From: Oscillospiraceae bacterium
Lineage (GTDB): Bacteria; Bacillota; Clostridia; Oscillospirales; Ruminococcaceae
Assembly (NCBI GenBank): GCA_020024475.1
Contig: JAHHTS010000090.1
Location: forward strand, 1 to 9,234
DNA: 9,234 nucleotides
Direction of reading: 5' to 3'
Shown: one piece after another, positions 1 through 5,758 of the stretch
Layout: the number at the start of each line of letters is the position of its first letter
Position numbering within the stretch: the first letter of the stretch is position 1
Notes under the pieces: model-generated
What the model was told of the DNA's origin: nothing
The model's input: only the letters and a program-made list of their open reading frames with translations
Database searches by the model: none
Program-made: the position numbers and the translations under genes

Positions 1-3
1 TAC

Positions 4-90
<87 letters not shown>

Positions 91-101
91 TATCTTAAAA
101 A

Positions 102-128
102 GCAGTGCGGCTATCTGCCGCTTTTTTT
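102..128 (+). terminator. hairpin plus T-run between the two serine tRNAs (copy 1)
   Basis: GCGGC (107-111), loop TATCT, GCCGC (117-121), followed by seven T (122-128) and preceded by an A-run. It has the form of an intrinsic terminator but sits between two tRNA genes with only 31 bases after it and no convincing promoter for the second. It may act as a partial terminator or a processing hairpin. It recurs identically at 596-622. Confidence 0.7.
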
Positions 129-159
129 ATCTAACTGAATATAGTTAATAACTTCGAAT

Positions 160-251
160 GGAGATTTACTCAAGCTGGTCGAAGAGGCGCCCCTGCTAAG
201 GGCGTAGGGCGGGTAACCGTCGCGAGGGTTCGAATCCCTCAATCTCCGCCA
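160..251 (+). tRNA. tRNA-Ser(GCU), copy 1
   Basis: Class II serine tRNA decoding AGC and AGU. The acceptor strands GGAGATT/AATCTCC are followed by G and encoded CCA (249-251). The anticodon stem CGCCC/GGGCG encloses loop CTGCTAA, giving anticodon GCT. The long variable arm GGCGG-GTAA-CCGTC and T-arm GAGGG/CCCTC are intact. Identical to 654-745. It probably shares a transcript with the upstream tRNA-Ser(UGA), as no clear separate promoter is visible in the 31-base gap. Confidence 0.97.
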
Positions 252-255
252 AAAA

Positions 256-279
256 AGCACTGCGATAGCGGTGCTTTTT
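256..279 (+). terminator. terminator after tRNA-Ser pair, copy 1
   Basis: Stem AGCACTGC (256-263), loop GATA, GCGGTGCT (268-275) with one G-U pair, then TTTTGTTTT. The preceding A-run can extend the stem against the T-run. In the second copy the loop base differs (AATA) and one A is missing, so the duplicated block starts to diverge exactly here. Confidence 0.9.
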
Positions 280-447
280 GTTTTATTATAATCTTGGCAT
301 ATAAAATATTTACATAATTTAATATTATTTTATTAAATTGAATATTAGTACTGTAAAGCTCAAAATATGCAATAAAATATTAAATAAATTTTTTATTTAT
401 ATTACATTGTTATATATTTTTTATAAATTGAAAAAATATATTTTTTG
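280..447. other. AT-rich spacer between the two tRNA units, no gene seen
   Basis: About 168 bases of almost pure A/T sequence with stop codons in all frames. It contains an AT-only inverted repeat (381-399), most simply explained by composition. No homology to the stretch after the second tRNA pair is apparent, so the duplication boundary is not visible as a repeat here. Confidence 0.6.
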
Positions 448-475
448 TTGACATTTTAAAATTTAGTGGTATAAT
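448..475 (+). promoter_or_regulatory. sigma-A promoter of the second tRNA-Ser unit
   Basis: Consensus -35 TTGACA (448-453) and consensus -10 TATAAT (470-475), 16 bp apart, downstream of an A/T-tract that could act as an UP element. Transcription would start near 482, about 16 bases before the mature 5' end of tRNA-Ser(UGA). Both hexamers are perfect, as expected for a stable-RNA promoter. Confidence 0.9.
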
Positions 476-497
476 AGATCACGTAGCTTAGAGATAC

Positions 498-584
<87 letters not shown>

Positions 585-595
585 TATCTTAAAAA

Positions 596-622
596 GCAGT
601 GCGGCTATCTGCCGCTTTTTTT
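596..622 (+). terminator. hairpin plus T-run between the two serine tRNAs (copy 2)
   Basis: Same GCGGC-TATCT-GCCGC hairpin (601-615) and T-run as at 102-128, at an offset of 494 bases. If it terminates a share of transcripts, it would set the ratio of Ser(UGA) to Ser(GCU) in both units. Confidence 0.7.
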
Positions 623-653
623 ATCTAACTGAATATAGTTAATAACTTCGAAT

Positions 654-745
654 GGAGATTTACTCAAGCTGGTCGAAGAGGCGCCCCTGCTAAGGGCGTA
701 GGGCGGGTAACCGTCGCGAGGGTTCGAATCCCTCAATCTCCGCCA
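654..745 (+). tRNA. tRNA-Ser(GCU), copy 2
   Basis: Exact repeat of the gene at 160-251, with anticodon GCT in loop CTGCTAA, a long variable arm, discriminator G and encoded CCA (743-745). It is the second gene of a bicistronic serine tRNA unit driven from 448-475 and is followed directly by a terminator. Confidence 0.97.
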
Positions 746-748
746 AAA

Positions 749-775
749 AGCACTGCAATAGCGGTGCTTTTTTTA
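749..775 (+). terminator. terminator after tRNA-Ser pair, copy 2
   Basis: Stem AGCACTGC (749-756), loop AATA, GCGGTGCT (761-768), T-run to 774. It separates the tRNA unit from the gatCAB promoter 60 bases downstream. Confidence 0.9.
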
Positions 776-833
776 TTTGTATTTTTTTAGCTTAATAGTT
801 TTACTTTAATTGGAAAATAAACTATTAAATATA

Positions 834-860
834 TTGACATTTTAAAAGTTATGATATAAA
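834..860 (+). promoter_or_regulatory. promoter of the gatCAB T-box transcript
   Basis: Perfect -35 TTGACA (834-839). The -10 is TATAAA (855-860, 15-bp spacer) or the overlapping TAAATT at 857 (17-bp spacer), so the exact start is uncertain, around 866-870. This gives a leader of about 305 nt before gatC. The first 14 bases, TTGACATTTTAAAA, are identical to those of the tRNA promoter at 448. Confidence 0.75.
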
Positions 861-879
861 TTATAATTATTAGTAATGA

Positions 880-1124
880 ATAAAAGCTATGAAAGAAAGA
901 GTACTTTTAGTATTTAATCAAAGAGAATCGTTAATGGTGGAAATACGATATTGAATCTTTTAGGAAAAACATTCTTGAGCTGGCGGAAGAAAGCAAATAT
1001 GTTATTAGAACCGCACGTGAAGCTACGTTAAAGCGTTTAAAGTGGATTTTATACAAAATCAATTTGGGTGGTACCACGGAAGCTGTCTTTCGTCCCATAA
1101 GGGACAAAATGACGGCTTTTATTG
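880..1124 (+). promoter_or_regulatory. T-box riboswitch leader of gatCAB, likely Asn (AAC) specifier
   Basis: A tRNA-sensing transcription-attenuation leader. Stem I can be folded by hand. The base helix is AGCT/AGCT (885-888 with 978-981) and AAGAA/TTCTT (893-897 with 972-976). The loop E-like motif is AGTA (900-903) opposite GAA (964-966), and the upper helix pairs 912-918 with 950-956. The conserved distal AGAGA bulge (922-926) lies below ATCGT/ACGAT (927-931 with 945-949) and a GGTGGAA apical loop. The triplet just above the base helix, followed by the usual A, is AAC (968-970), an Asn codon. Part of a stem III can be drawn in 1011-1045. The T-box motif GGGTGGTACCACGG (1066-1079) contains the tRNA-acceptor bulge TGGT (1069-1072). 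An Asn-sensing leader fits gatCAB, which makes Asn-tRNA by transamidation. The fold is by hand, and the specifier is inferred from position. Confidence 0.93.
1080..1122 (+). terminator. T-box leader terminator, alternative to the antiterminator
   Basis: AGCTGTC (1081-1087) pairs with GACGGCT (1111-1117) with one G-U pair. Above it GTCCC (1092-1096) pairs with GGGAC (1101-1105) around loop ATAA, and a T-run begins at 1117. TCCC (1093-1096) can instead pair with GGG (1066-1068) to make the antiterminator when uncharged tRNA binds, so the two structures are mutually exclusive. Confidence 0.92.
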
Positions 1125-1172
1125 TTTTTGTTAAACAAGTATATATTTTAAGAATAAAAAAGAGGTTATGTA

Positions 1173-1454
1173 ATGGACACAATAAGATTAGAAAGCTTGC
1201 AAAAACTTAATCAGCTTAAACTAACAGAAGAAGAAACAGAGAAACTCTTAGTTTTTTTTACTAAAGCGCAAGAAGATGCTAGTATTTTAGAAGCAATTGA
1301 TACTGATAATATCGAAAGAATGGTACATGTTATGCCACTTACAAATATTATTAGACAAGATGTTGCTAAAAAAATTTATACCAGAGAACAGCTTCAAAAG
1401 CAAGCTCCAGAAGAAATGGATGGGTACTGGCAAGTACCACGCCTTGTAGACTAA
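1173..1454 (+). CDS. gatC: Asp/Glu-tRNA amidotransferase subunit C
   Basis: A 93-residue small subunit of the GatCAB amidotransferase, which in this family wraps around the GatA-GatB interface and stabilises the complex. Family marks are an N-terminal helical segment (SLQKLNQLKLTEEE), the central HVMPLTNIIRQD segment (about residues 52-63) matching the usual HVLPLxNVLRxD, and the C-terminal APEEMDGYWQVPRLVD ending matching APexxdgyf.VPkvld. Length is normal for GatC. The start is chosen at ATG 1173 because AGAGG lies at 1161-1165; the earlier ATG at 1168 stops at once. First gene of the operon, directly after the T-box terminator, and 18 bases ahead of gatA. Confidence 0.95.
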   Translation: MDTIRLESLQKLNQLKLTEEETEKLLVFFTKAQEDASILEAIDTDNIERMVHVMPLTNIIRQDVAKKIYTREQLQKQAPEEMDGYWQVPRLVD

Positions 1455-1472
1455 TAGGAAGGAATTTAAAAG

Positions 1473-2666
1473 ATGAAATTATATATCAGTGAGTCAGCAA
1501 AATTAGAAAAAAATATTGTTGTTGATGATATGATTTTGACAACTAATATGCCAACATCTGCAGGAAGTAAGATGCTTGATGGATATATTAGCCTTTTTGA
1601 TGCTGAAGTAGTAACAAGACTAAGATCACAAAATTATACTGTGTTTGCAAAGTCAAATACTGGGGAAATGGGGATTGATTTTCTCGGAGAAACATCATAC
1701 TATGGTGTTTGCATTGATGAAAATGAAAATGTAGTTAATGCCCTTGCTCAAAGCATTAAAACAAAAGATTCAATGGCAGGTATCGCACTTGAAGTGAATG
1801 GCTCTGCATCAAGAGCTGCAGCACTTTCTGGTCTTACATTTGTAAAGCCAACTTATGGAACGGTTTCAAGATTCGGAACAATAGCATCAGCTTGTTCAGG
1901 AGAAACAGTTGGTGTTATGGCTGAAAATGCTAAAATTTGTGAAGAAATTCTTGAAAAAATATCAGGACATGATGATAAAGATGGAACGAGTTTACCACAG
2001 GAGCTTTGTGAAAAGGCTAAAATTGTTTCATCGATTAAAAAGATTGCAATTGCAAAATCATTGATGAAAAATATAAGTGATGGAACTAAGAATGCCATTA
2101 GTTTAGTAATCGATAAACTAAAATCACAAGGAATTGAAATAGTAGAAATTGATGCTGAAGAGCTTCTTCTTGCAAAACCAGCATGGAATATTCTTATGTC
2201 CGCAGAAGTTTGTAATAATGTTTCTAGATATGATGGTGTAAAATATGGATATCGTTCACCAAACTACACAACTATAGATGAACTTTATACTAATAGTCGA
2301 ACAGAAGCTTTCGGTTATCTCCTCAAATCAACAATTTTATATGGTTCAGAAGTCCTTTCTAATGAAAAATATATGAAAGTTTATGATAAGTCACTTAGAA
2401 TACGCCGTGTAATAAAAGATTACTTTGATAATAAGTTTGATGAATTTGATGCAATTTTAGCACCAGTATGCTCAAAGATGTTTTACACATTTGATGAAGT
2501 AAATTCTAATATCTATTTAGCTTATGAAGAAAGTGTTTATACAGCCCCTTCGTCAATAACAGGGTTACCAGTGGTTGTTTCAAATGGGGTGCAATTTATT
2601 GGTAAAGCATTGTCAGAAGGTAGTCTTTTGGCTTTGGCAGAGAAACTTGAAGGAGACAAAAAATGA
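1473..2666 (+). CDS. gatA: short, divergent GatA-like amidotransferase subunit A, probably catalytically impaired
   Basis: Clearly related to the GatA amidase-family glutaminase subunit but only 397 residues; typical GatA is about 480-490. The roughly 65-70 residue N-terminal helical part is absent. By-eye alignment places D18 where the catalytic Lys of the VKDN motif should be. Residues 87-106 stand in for the Gly/Ser-rich signature (GGSSGGS), leaving A90 at the cis-Ser position. S111 (in NGS) could be the nucleophilic Ser. Well-kept parts are KPTYGTVSRFG (125-135), SGHDDKD (164-170), SRYDGVKYGYR (251-261), RTEAFG (276-281), the ITGLP stretch and QFIGK (374-378). In S. aureus GatA, Tyr309, Arg358 and Asp425 are reported (recalled) to contact glutamine. 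Here Y253 is kept, but the Arg (S286/T287) and Asp positions seem lost. The start has a strong AGGAAGGAA RBS (1456-1464), and gatC leaves no room for a longer N-terminus. Its stop overlaps the gatB start (ATGA). It may be a structural or ammonia-channel subunit rather than an active glutaminase. Confidence 0.88.
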   Translation: MKLYISESAKLEKNIVVDDMILTTNMPTSAGSKMLDGYISLFDAEVVTRLRSQNYTVFAKSNTGEMGIDFLGETSYYGVCIDENENVVNALAQSIKTKDSMAGIALEVNGSASRAAALSGLTFVKPTYGTVSRFGTIASACSGETVGVMAENAKICEEILEKISGHDDKDGTSLPQELCEKAKIVSSIKKIAIAKSLMKNISDGTKNAISLVIDKLKSQGIEIVEIDAEELLLAKPAWNILMSAEVCNNVSRYDGVKYGYRSPNYTTIDELYTNSRTEAFGYLLKSTILYGSEVLSNEKYMKVYDKSLRIRRVIKDYFDNKFDEFDAILAPVCSKMFYTFDEVNSNIYLAYEESVYTAPSSITGLPVVVSNGVQFIGKALSEGSLLALAEKLEGDKK

Positions 2667-4099
2667 AATACGAAACTGTTATCGGTTTGGAGGTTCATGT
2701 TGAACTTTCTACAGAATCAAAAATATTTTGTTCTTGCTCTGCAAAATTTGGAGGAGAACAGAATGAACATGTATGTCCAGCTTGTTGCGGTATGCCTGGT
2801 ATGCTTCCTATTGTAAATAAACATGTTATTGATCTTGGTATGACCGCTGGAATGATGTTGAATTGTGATATAAATAGGGTAACAACTTTTGATAAAAAGA
2901 ATTATTACTACCCTGATCTTCCAGGCGCTTATCAGACAACACAATGGTTTGCCCCTATATGCGTAAACGGATTTCTCGAGATTGAAACCTCAAAAGGCAA
3001 GAAACAAATTAGAATTAAACAAATTCATATGGAAGAAGATGCGGGTAAACTTGTTCATGATGATTGGACTGATACTACCCTCGTTGATTTCAATAGAACT
3101 AGTGTTCCTCTTATAGAAATAGTAAGTCAACCTGATCTTTCAAGCGCTGAAGATGCGATTGCATATTTGGAAAGATTGAGAGAACTTCTCAGATTTGCTA
3201 AAGTTTCTGATTGCCGATGGGAGCAAGGTTCTATGAGATGTGATGTTAACCTTTCAATTCGACCAGAGGGAAGTGATGTTCTTGGAGTCAGAACAGAAAT
3301 GAAAAATATGAATTCACTTTCTGCTATTAAAAGAGCAATAGAATATGAAATAGCAAGACACACAGATGCGTTGGAAAAAGGTACAGAAAAACTAGTTCAA
3401 GAAACACGTCGTTGGGATGATACAAAAGGCAAAAGCTTTGCGATGAGAAATAAAGAAACAGCAGGAGATTATAGATATTTTCCAGATCCTAATGTTATGC
3501 CTATTGTTATTGATGATAAATGGTTCAACGATATAAAAGAAAGTATTCCATTATTTCCTGAAATCAAAAAAGCTAATTATATTAATGAAATTGGTCTTAG
3601 TGAATATGATGCAGAACAAATTTCATCAAGCAGGGCTTTATGTGATGTATTTGATGCAGCATATGCCGAGTGTGGAATGGCAAAAGAAACAGCAAATTGG
3701 ATTATTACAGATTGTATGAATATCCTTAATAAGAAACAAGAAACTGCAGATATGTTAACTGTAAACGGTAAGTCGCTTGGTCAGCTAATTAAACTTGTTT
3801 CTGAAGATAAAGTAAGCAGAGGAAATGCTAAGAGAATTTTAGCAGTTATGTTTAATGATAATATTAATCCTGAAAAATATGCGAAAGAAAATGGATTTAT
3901 AGTTTCTAATGATATAGGTGCGATTGAAGAAATTATAAAAAATGTCATTAATGCAGATTCTAAGTCAGTATCTGACTTTAAAAACGGAAAAGAAAAAGCG
4001 CTGATGGCTTTATTTGGAAAATGTATGAAGGAGTTGAAAGGCAACTGCAACCCACAAGTTTTGAGAGAAATTCTCATAGATAATATAAATAAGATATAG
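2663..4099 (+). CDS. gatB: Asp/Glu-tRNA amidotransferase subunit B
   Basis: A full-length 478-residue GatB, the tRNA-binding kinase/transamidase subunit that activates the mischarged Asp or Glu with ATP and swaps in ammonia. Visible marks are the N-terminal ETVIGLEVHVEL (residues 4-15, with E10 and H12), a CxC...CxxC zinc-type set (C23, C25, C38, C41), FDKKNYYYPDLP (76-87), HMEEDAGK (122-129, acidic catalytic residues), LVDFNRTSVPLIEIVSQPD (140-158), and DYRYFPDP. The C-terminal YqeY-like tail domain runs from about residue 330 to the end (NWIITD..., NPQVLREIL). No key motif appears altered, in contrast to the partner GatA. It starts within an ATGA overlap with gatA, with AGGAG at 2651-2655, so translational coupling is likely. 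Last gene of the gatCAB operon. Confidence 0.97.
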   Translation: MKYETVIGLEVHVELSTESKIFCSCSAKFGGEQNEHVCPACCGMPGMLPIVNKHVIDLGMTAGMMLNCDINRVTTFDKKNYYYPDLPGAYQTTQWFAPICVNGFLEIETSKGKKQIRIKQIHMEEDAGKLVHDDWTDTTLVDFNRTSVPLIEIVSQPDLSSAEDAIAYLERLRELLRFAKVSDCRWEQGSMRCDVNLSIRPEGSDVLGVRTEMKNMNSLSAIKRAIEYEIARHTDALEKGTEKLVQETRRWDDTKGKSFAMRNKETAGDYRYFPDPNVMPIVIDDKWFNDIKESIPLFPEIKKANYINEIGLSEYDAEQISSSRALCDVFDAAYAECGMAKETANWIITDCMNILNKKQETADMLTVNGKSLGQLIKLVSEDKVSRGNAKRILAVMFNDNINPEKYAKENGFIVSNDIGAIEEIIKNVINADSKSVSDFKNGKEKALMALFGKCMKELKGNCNPQVLREILIDNINKI

Positions 4100-4102
4100 T
4101 AT

Positions 4103-4135
4103 AAAAGGGTGCAACATTTAAGTTGCACCTTTTAT
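4103..4135 (+). terminator. terminator of the gatCAB operon
   Basis: GGTGCAAC (4108-4115), loop ATTTAA, GTTGCACC (4122-4129). It is extended by a G-T pair and A-T pairs between 4103-4107 and 4130-4134, with a T-rich tail. The 3' arm supplies the -35 region of the next gene's promoter. Confidence 0.92.
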
Positions 4136-4152
4136 TTGATTTGTGTTATAAT
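4123..4152 (+). promoter_or_regulatory. extended -10 promoter of the Spo0A-C domain gene
   Basis: Perfect TATAAT (4147-4152) preceded by TG one base away (TGT at 4144-4146), an extended -10. The hexamer TTGCAC (4123-4128) sits 18 bp upstream as a -35 and is part of the 3' arm of the gatB terminator. Transcription would begin near 4159, about 20 bases before the start codon. Confidence 0.7.
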
Positions 4153-4179
4153 AACCATGGTAAAAAAGGAAAAAAGCAT

Positions 4180-4509
4180 ATGATTACGATAGAACAAATT
4201 TTAAATAGTCTTAATATTACATCAAACTATAAAGGATACAAAATTATTATAACAGCTGTGGAAATCGCATTAGAAGATGAACTAGCATTAGATAATGTGA
4301 TTGAAAGAATATATCATAGAGTTGCTGAAATCAATGGTATAAGTTTTGTATCGGTAGAAAGAAATATACGTACAGCAATATCACATAGTTGGGCAGTAGT
4401 ACCATTTAAATTCGATAAAGTATTAAATTATAAATGTGATAAGTCGCCCAATGCATCACTTTTTATACGGCTTATGGCTGAAAAAATAAAATCAGAAAAT
4501 AATTTATAA
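4180..4509 (+). CDS. stand-alone Spo0A C-terminal (DNA-binding) domain protein
   Basis: A 109-residue protein that aligns along its whole length with the DNA-binding effector domain of the sporulation regulator Spo0A. The N-terminal ITIEQILNSLNITSNYKGY matches the start of that domain. VERNIRTAISHSW (about residues 59-71) matches the Spo0A recognition-helix region VERAIRHAIEVAW, and the end SLFIRLMAEKIKSE matches SEFIAMVADKLR. No phosphoacceptor receiver domain is present, and the terminator and promoter upstream leave no room for one. It may bind 0A-box-like sites constitutively or modulate full-length Spo0A; its function is inferred only from the family. The start at 4180 is chosen because AAGGA (4166-4170) is properly spaced and the predicted transcript begins near 4159; a longer frame from 4123 begins inside the terminator. 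Confidence 0.88.
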   Translation: MITIEQILNSLNITSNYKGYKIIITAVEIALEDELALDNVIERIYHRVAEINGISFVSVERNIRTAISHSWAVVPFKFDKVLNYKCDKSPNASLFIRLMAEKIKSENNL

Positions 4510-4536
4510 AAGACCACTTATAAAGTGGTCTTTTAT
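4508..4536 (+). terminator. terminator of the Spo0A-C domain gene
   Basis: AGACCACTT (4511-4519), 3-base loop ATA, AAGTGGTCT (4523-4531). It is lengthened by AAA/TTT pairing on the outside and followed by TTTTATTTT. It begins inside the stop codon. Confidence 0.92.
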
Positions 4537-4793
4537 TTTGCATAATAATTGCATATACACTAATTGAGTTGATAGGTCAAATAGTATTTTAAAACTATAT
4601 ATAAAATTGTGGCTCAAATGAATAAATAAAATAAAATTATGTATTTTTACTTGAAACAACTAAAAAATTATAATATTAAAATGTAAAAATATTTATTCGT
4701 GATAAAACAATTGTTATTAGTTATAAAAAAATATAAAATTTTCCAAGTCTTTTGTGATAATATATAATCTTACACTTTTATGATAAATATGCA
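4537..4793. other. AT-rich intergenic stretch, no gene seen
   Basis: About 257 bases of mainly A and T between the terminator and the transporter promoter. No reading frame with an RBS and no strong hairpin were found. A TATAAT at 4763-4768 lacks a convincing -35 element. The long spacing could leave room for upstream regulator sites, but none is recognisable. Confidence 0.6.
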
Positions 4794-4822
4794 TTGACAT
4801 TGTATAAAAATAGATATACAAT
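4794..4822 (+). promoter_or_regulatory. promoter of the ABC transporter operon with overlapping dyad operator
   Basis: -35 TTGACA (4794-4799) and -10 TACAAT (4817-4822) with the ideal 17-bp spacer; start of transcription near 4829. A perfect inverted repeat, ATTGTATA (4799-4806) and TATACAAT (4815-4822) with 8 bases between, spans from the last base of the -35 to the last base of the -10. A protein bound there would block RNA polymerase, so a repressor site is a reasonable inference. The repressor is not identified. Confidence 0.75.
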
Positions 4823-4873
4823 ACAATCATCTTAGAAAAATTAATAAATTATGAAAATAGAGAGGAAATAACA

Positions 4874-5725
4874 ATGAAAAAAATAATAGCATTAGTAATT
4901 ATTGCTGCAATAGCAATTTCTATGACAGCATGTGGAGAGAAAAAACAAAAAAAATCTAAAATTGATAATATTCTTGAAAAAGGATACATAACAATGGCAA
5001 CATCACCAGATTTTGCACCTTCAGAGTTTAAAAATCCTAAAACGGGTGAAGTTCTAGGTACTGACATAGAATACGGAAAAAAAGTTGCCGAATACATAAG
5101 CAATAAATACAGTAAACCAATTGAACTAAAAATTGAAGAAATGGATTTTGGAGCATGTATTTCTGCAGTTGCTACTAACAATGTGGATTTTTCAATGAAT
5201 GGATTTGCTATTACAGAAGAACGTGCAGAAAATTATTACTGTGCTGGTCCATACGCAGTTCTAGGATCTAGTGAAGACACCTATCATGGAGCACTGGTAA
5301 AAAAAGGCACTAGCATAAAAACAACTAATGATTTTAAAGGGTTAAAAGTTGGAGCACAACAAGCATCTCTACAATACAATCTTGCTGTTGAACAGCTCCC
5401 AATCGAAGAATTAGGAAGTTTAGAATATATAGCTAATCTTACACAAGGAGCATTGATGGTAGCAACAAATAAAATTGATGCGTTAATCACAGATTCAGGA
5501 GCAGGGGAACTTCTTATTGCTAATAATCCAGATTTAGAAATGGCTGAATTTAAATTTGATTTTGAAAGCGAAGGTAACTACGCTTTAGTTAATAAACATG
5601 AAAAAGAATTTGGTGATCTTATAACAGAAGCACTTTTAGCTGCCGATAAAGAATTGAATTATAGTGAAGTTCGCCAAAACAATGTAGAAATAGCACAGTC
5701 TCTAGGTGTAGAGGTAAATAACTAA
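4874..5725 (+). CDS. polar amino-acid ABC transporter substrate-binding lipoprotein
   Basis: A 283-residue extracellular solute-binding protein of family 3 (SBP_bac_3), the capture subunit of an amino-acid importer. Residues 1-19 form a lipoprotein signal peptide (KK, hydrophobic core, MTA) with the lipid-anchored Cys at C20, so it is tethered to the outer face of the membrane. Family marks are ATSPDFAPSEF (42-52), GTDIEYGKKVAEYI (62-75), DFGACISAVATNNVDFSMNGFAITEERAENY (91-121, with R117 expected to bind the ligand carboxylate), a KGLKVGAQQ hinge region, and KIDALITDSGAGELL. The substrate cannot be fixed from sequence; this family covers Gln, Glu, Arg, His, cystine and others. AGAGGAAA (4861-4868) is the RBS. 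First gene of a three-gene operon with permease and ATPase. Confidence 0.93.
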   Translation: MKKIIALVIIAAIAISMTACGEKKQKKSKIDNILEKGYITMATSPDFAPSEFKNPKTGEVLGTDIEYGKKVAEYISNKYSKPIELKIEEMDFGACISAVATNNVDFSMNGFAITEERAENYYCAGPYAVLGSSEDTYHGALVKKGTSIKTTNDFKGLKVGAQQASLQYNLAVEQLPIEELGSLEYIANLTQGALMVATNKIDALITDSGAGELLIANNPDLEMAEFKFDFESEGNYALVNKHEKEFGDLITEALLAADKELNYSEVRQNNVEIAQSLGVEVNN

Positions 5726-5745
5726 ATCTTAATAAAATATTTAGT

Positions 5746-5751
5746 GGGGGA
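5746..5751 (+). promoter_or_regulatory. G-rich ribosome binding site deciding the permease start
   Basis: GGGGGA lies 7-8 bases before TTG 5759, whereas the GTG at 5744 overlaps it and has only A/T-rich sequence upstream. This favours the TTG start. Confidence 0.6.
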
Positions 5752-5758
5752 TATAGTT

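Noticed and set aside
140..145. TATAGT as a private promoter for tRNA-Ser(GCU)
   Set aside because: No -35 element lies at 15-19 bp upstream, where the terminator hairpin sits instead.
381..399. AT-only inverted repeat TAAATAAA/TTTATTTA
   Set aside because: Low-complexity sequence makes such repeats expected by chance, and it is not next to a gene end or promoter.
1173..1500. Possible frameshift hiding the missing N-terminus of GatA
   Set aside because: gatC occupies the space immediately upstream and reads as a complete GatC. Only 18 bases separate the genes and they contain the gatA RBS, so no lost GatA N-terminus is encoded here.
3781..4128. Antisense reading frame of 115 codons opposite gatB, and similar reverse-strand frames elsewhere
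   Set aside because: They lie opposite well-conserved genes, lack ribosome sites and promoters, and have no recognisable domain.
4123..4182. Longer start for the Spo0A-C protein from ATG 4123
   Set aside because: It begins in the 3' arm of the gatB terminator and upstream of the predicted transcription start, and the added residues do not match the domain.
4157..4183. Eight-codon upstream frame (ATG 4157 to TGA overlapping the Spo0A-C start)
   Set aside because: Its ATG is at or before the predicted 5' end of the mRNA and has no ribosome site, so translation is unlikely.
4799..4822. ArgR/AhrC operator over the transporter promoter
   Set aside because: The half-sites TGTAT/ATACA are too far apart for an ARG box, so the dyad is reported without a named regulator.
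5744..5758. GTG start for the permease
   Set aside because: No ribosome binding site lies upstream; the G-run after it is better placed to serve the TTG at 5759. Not excluded.
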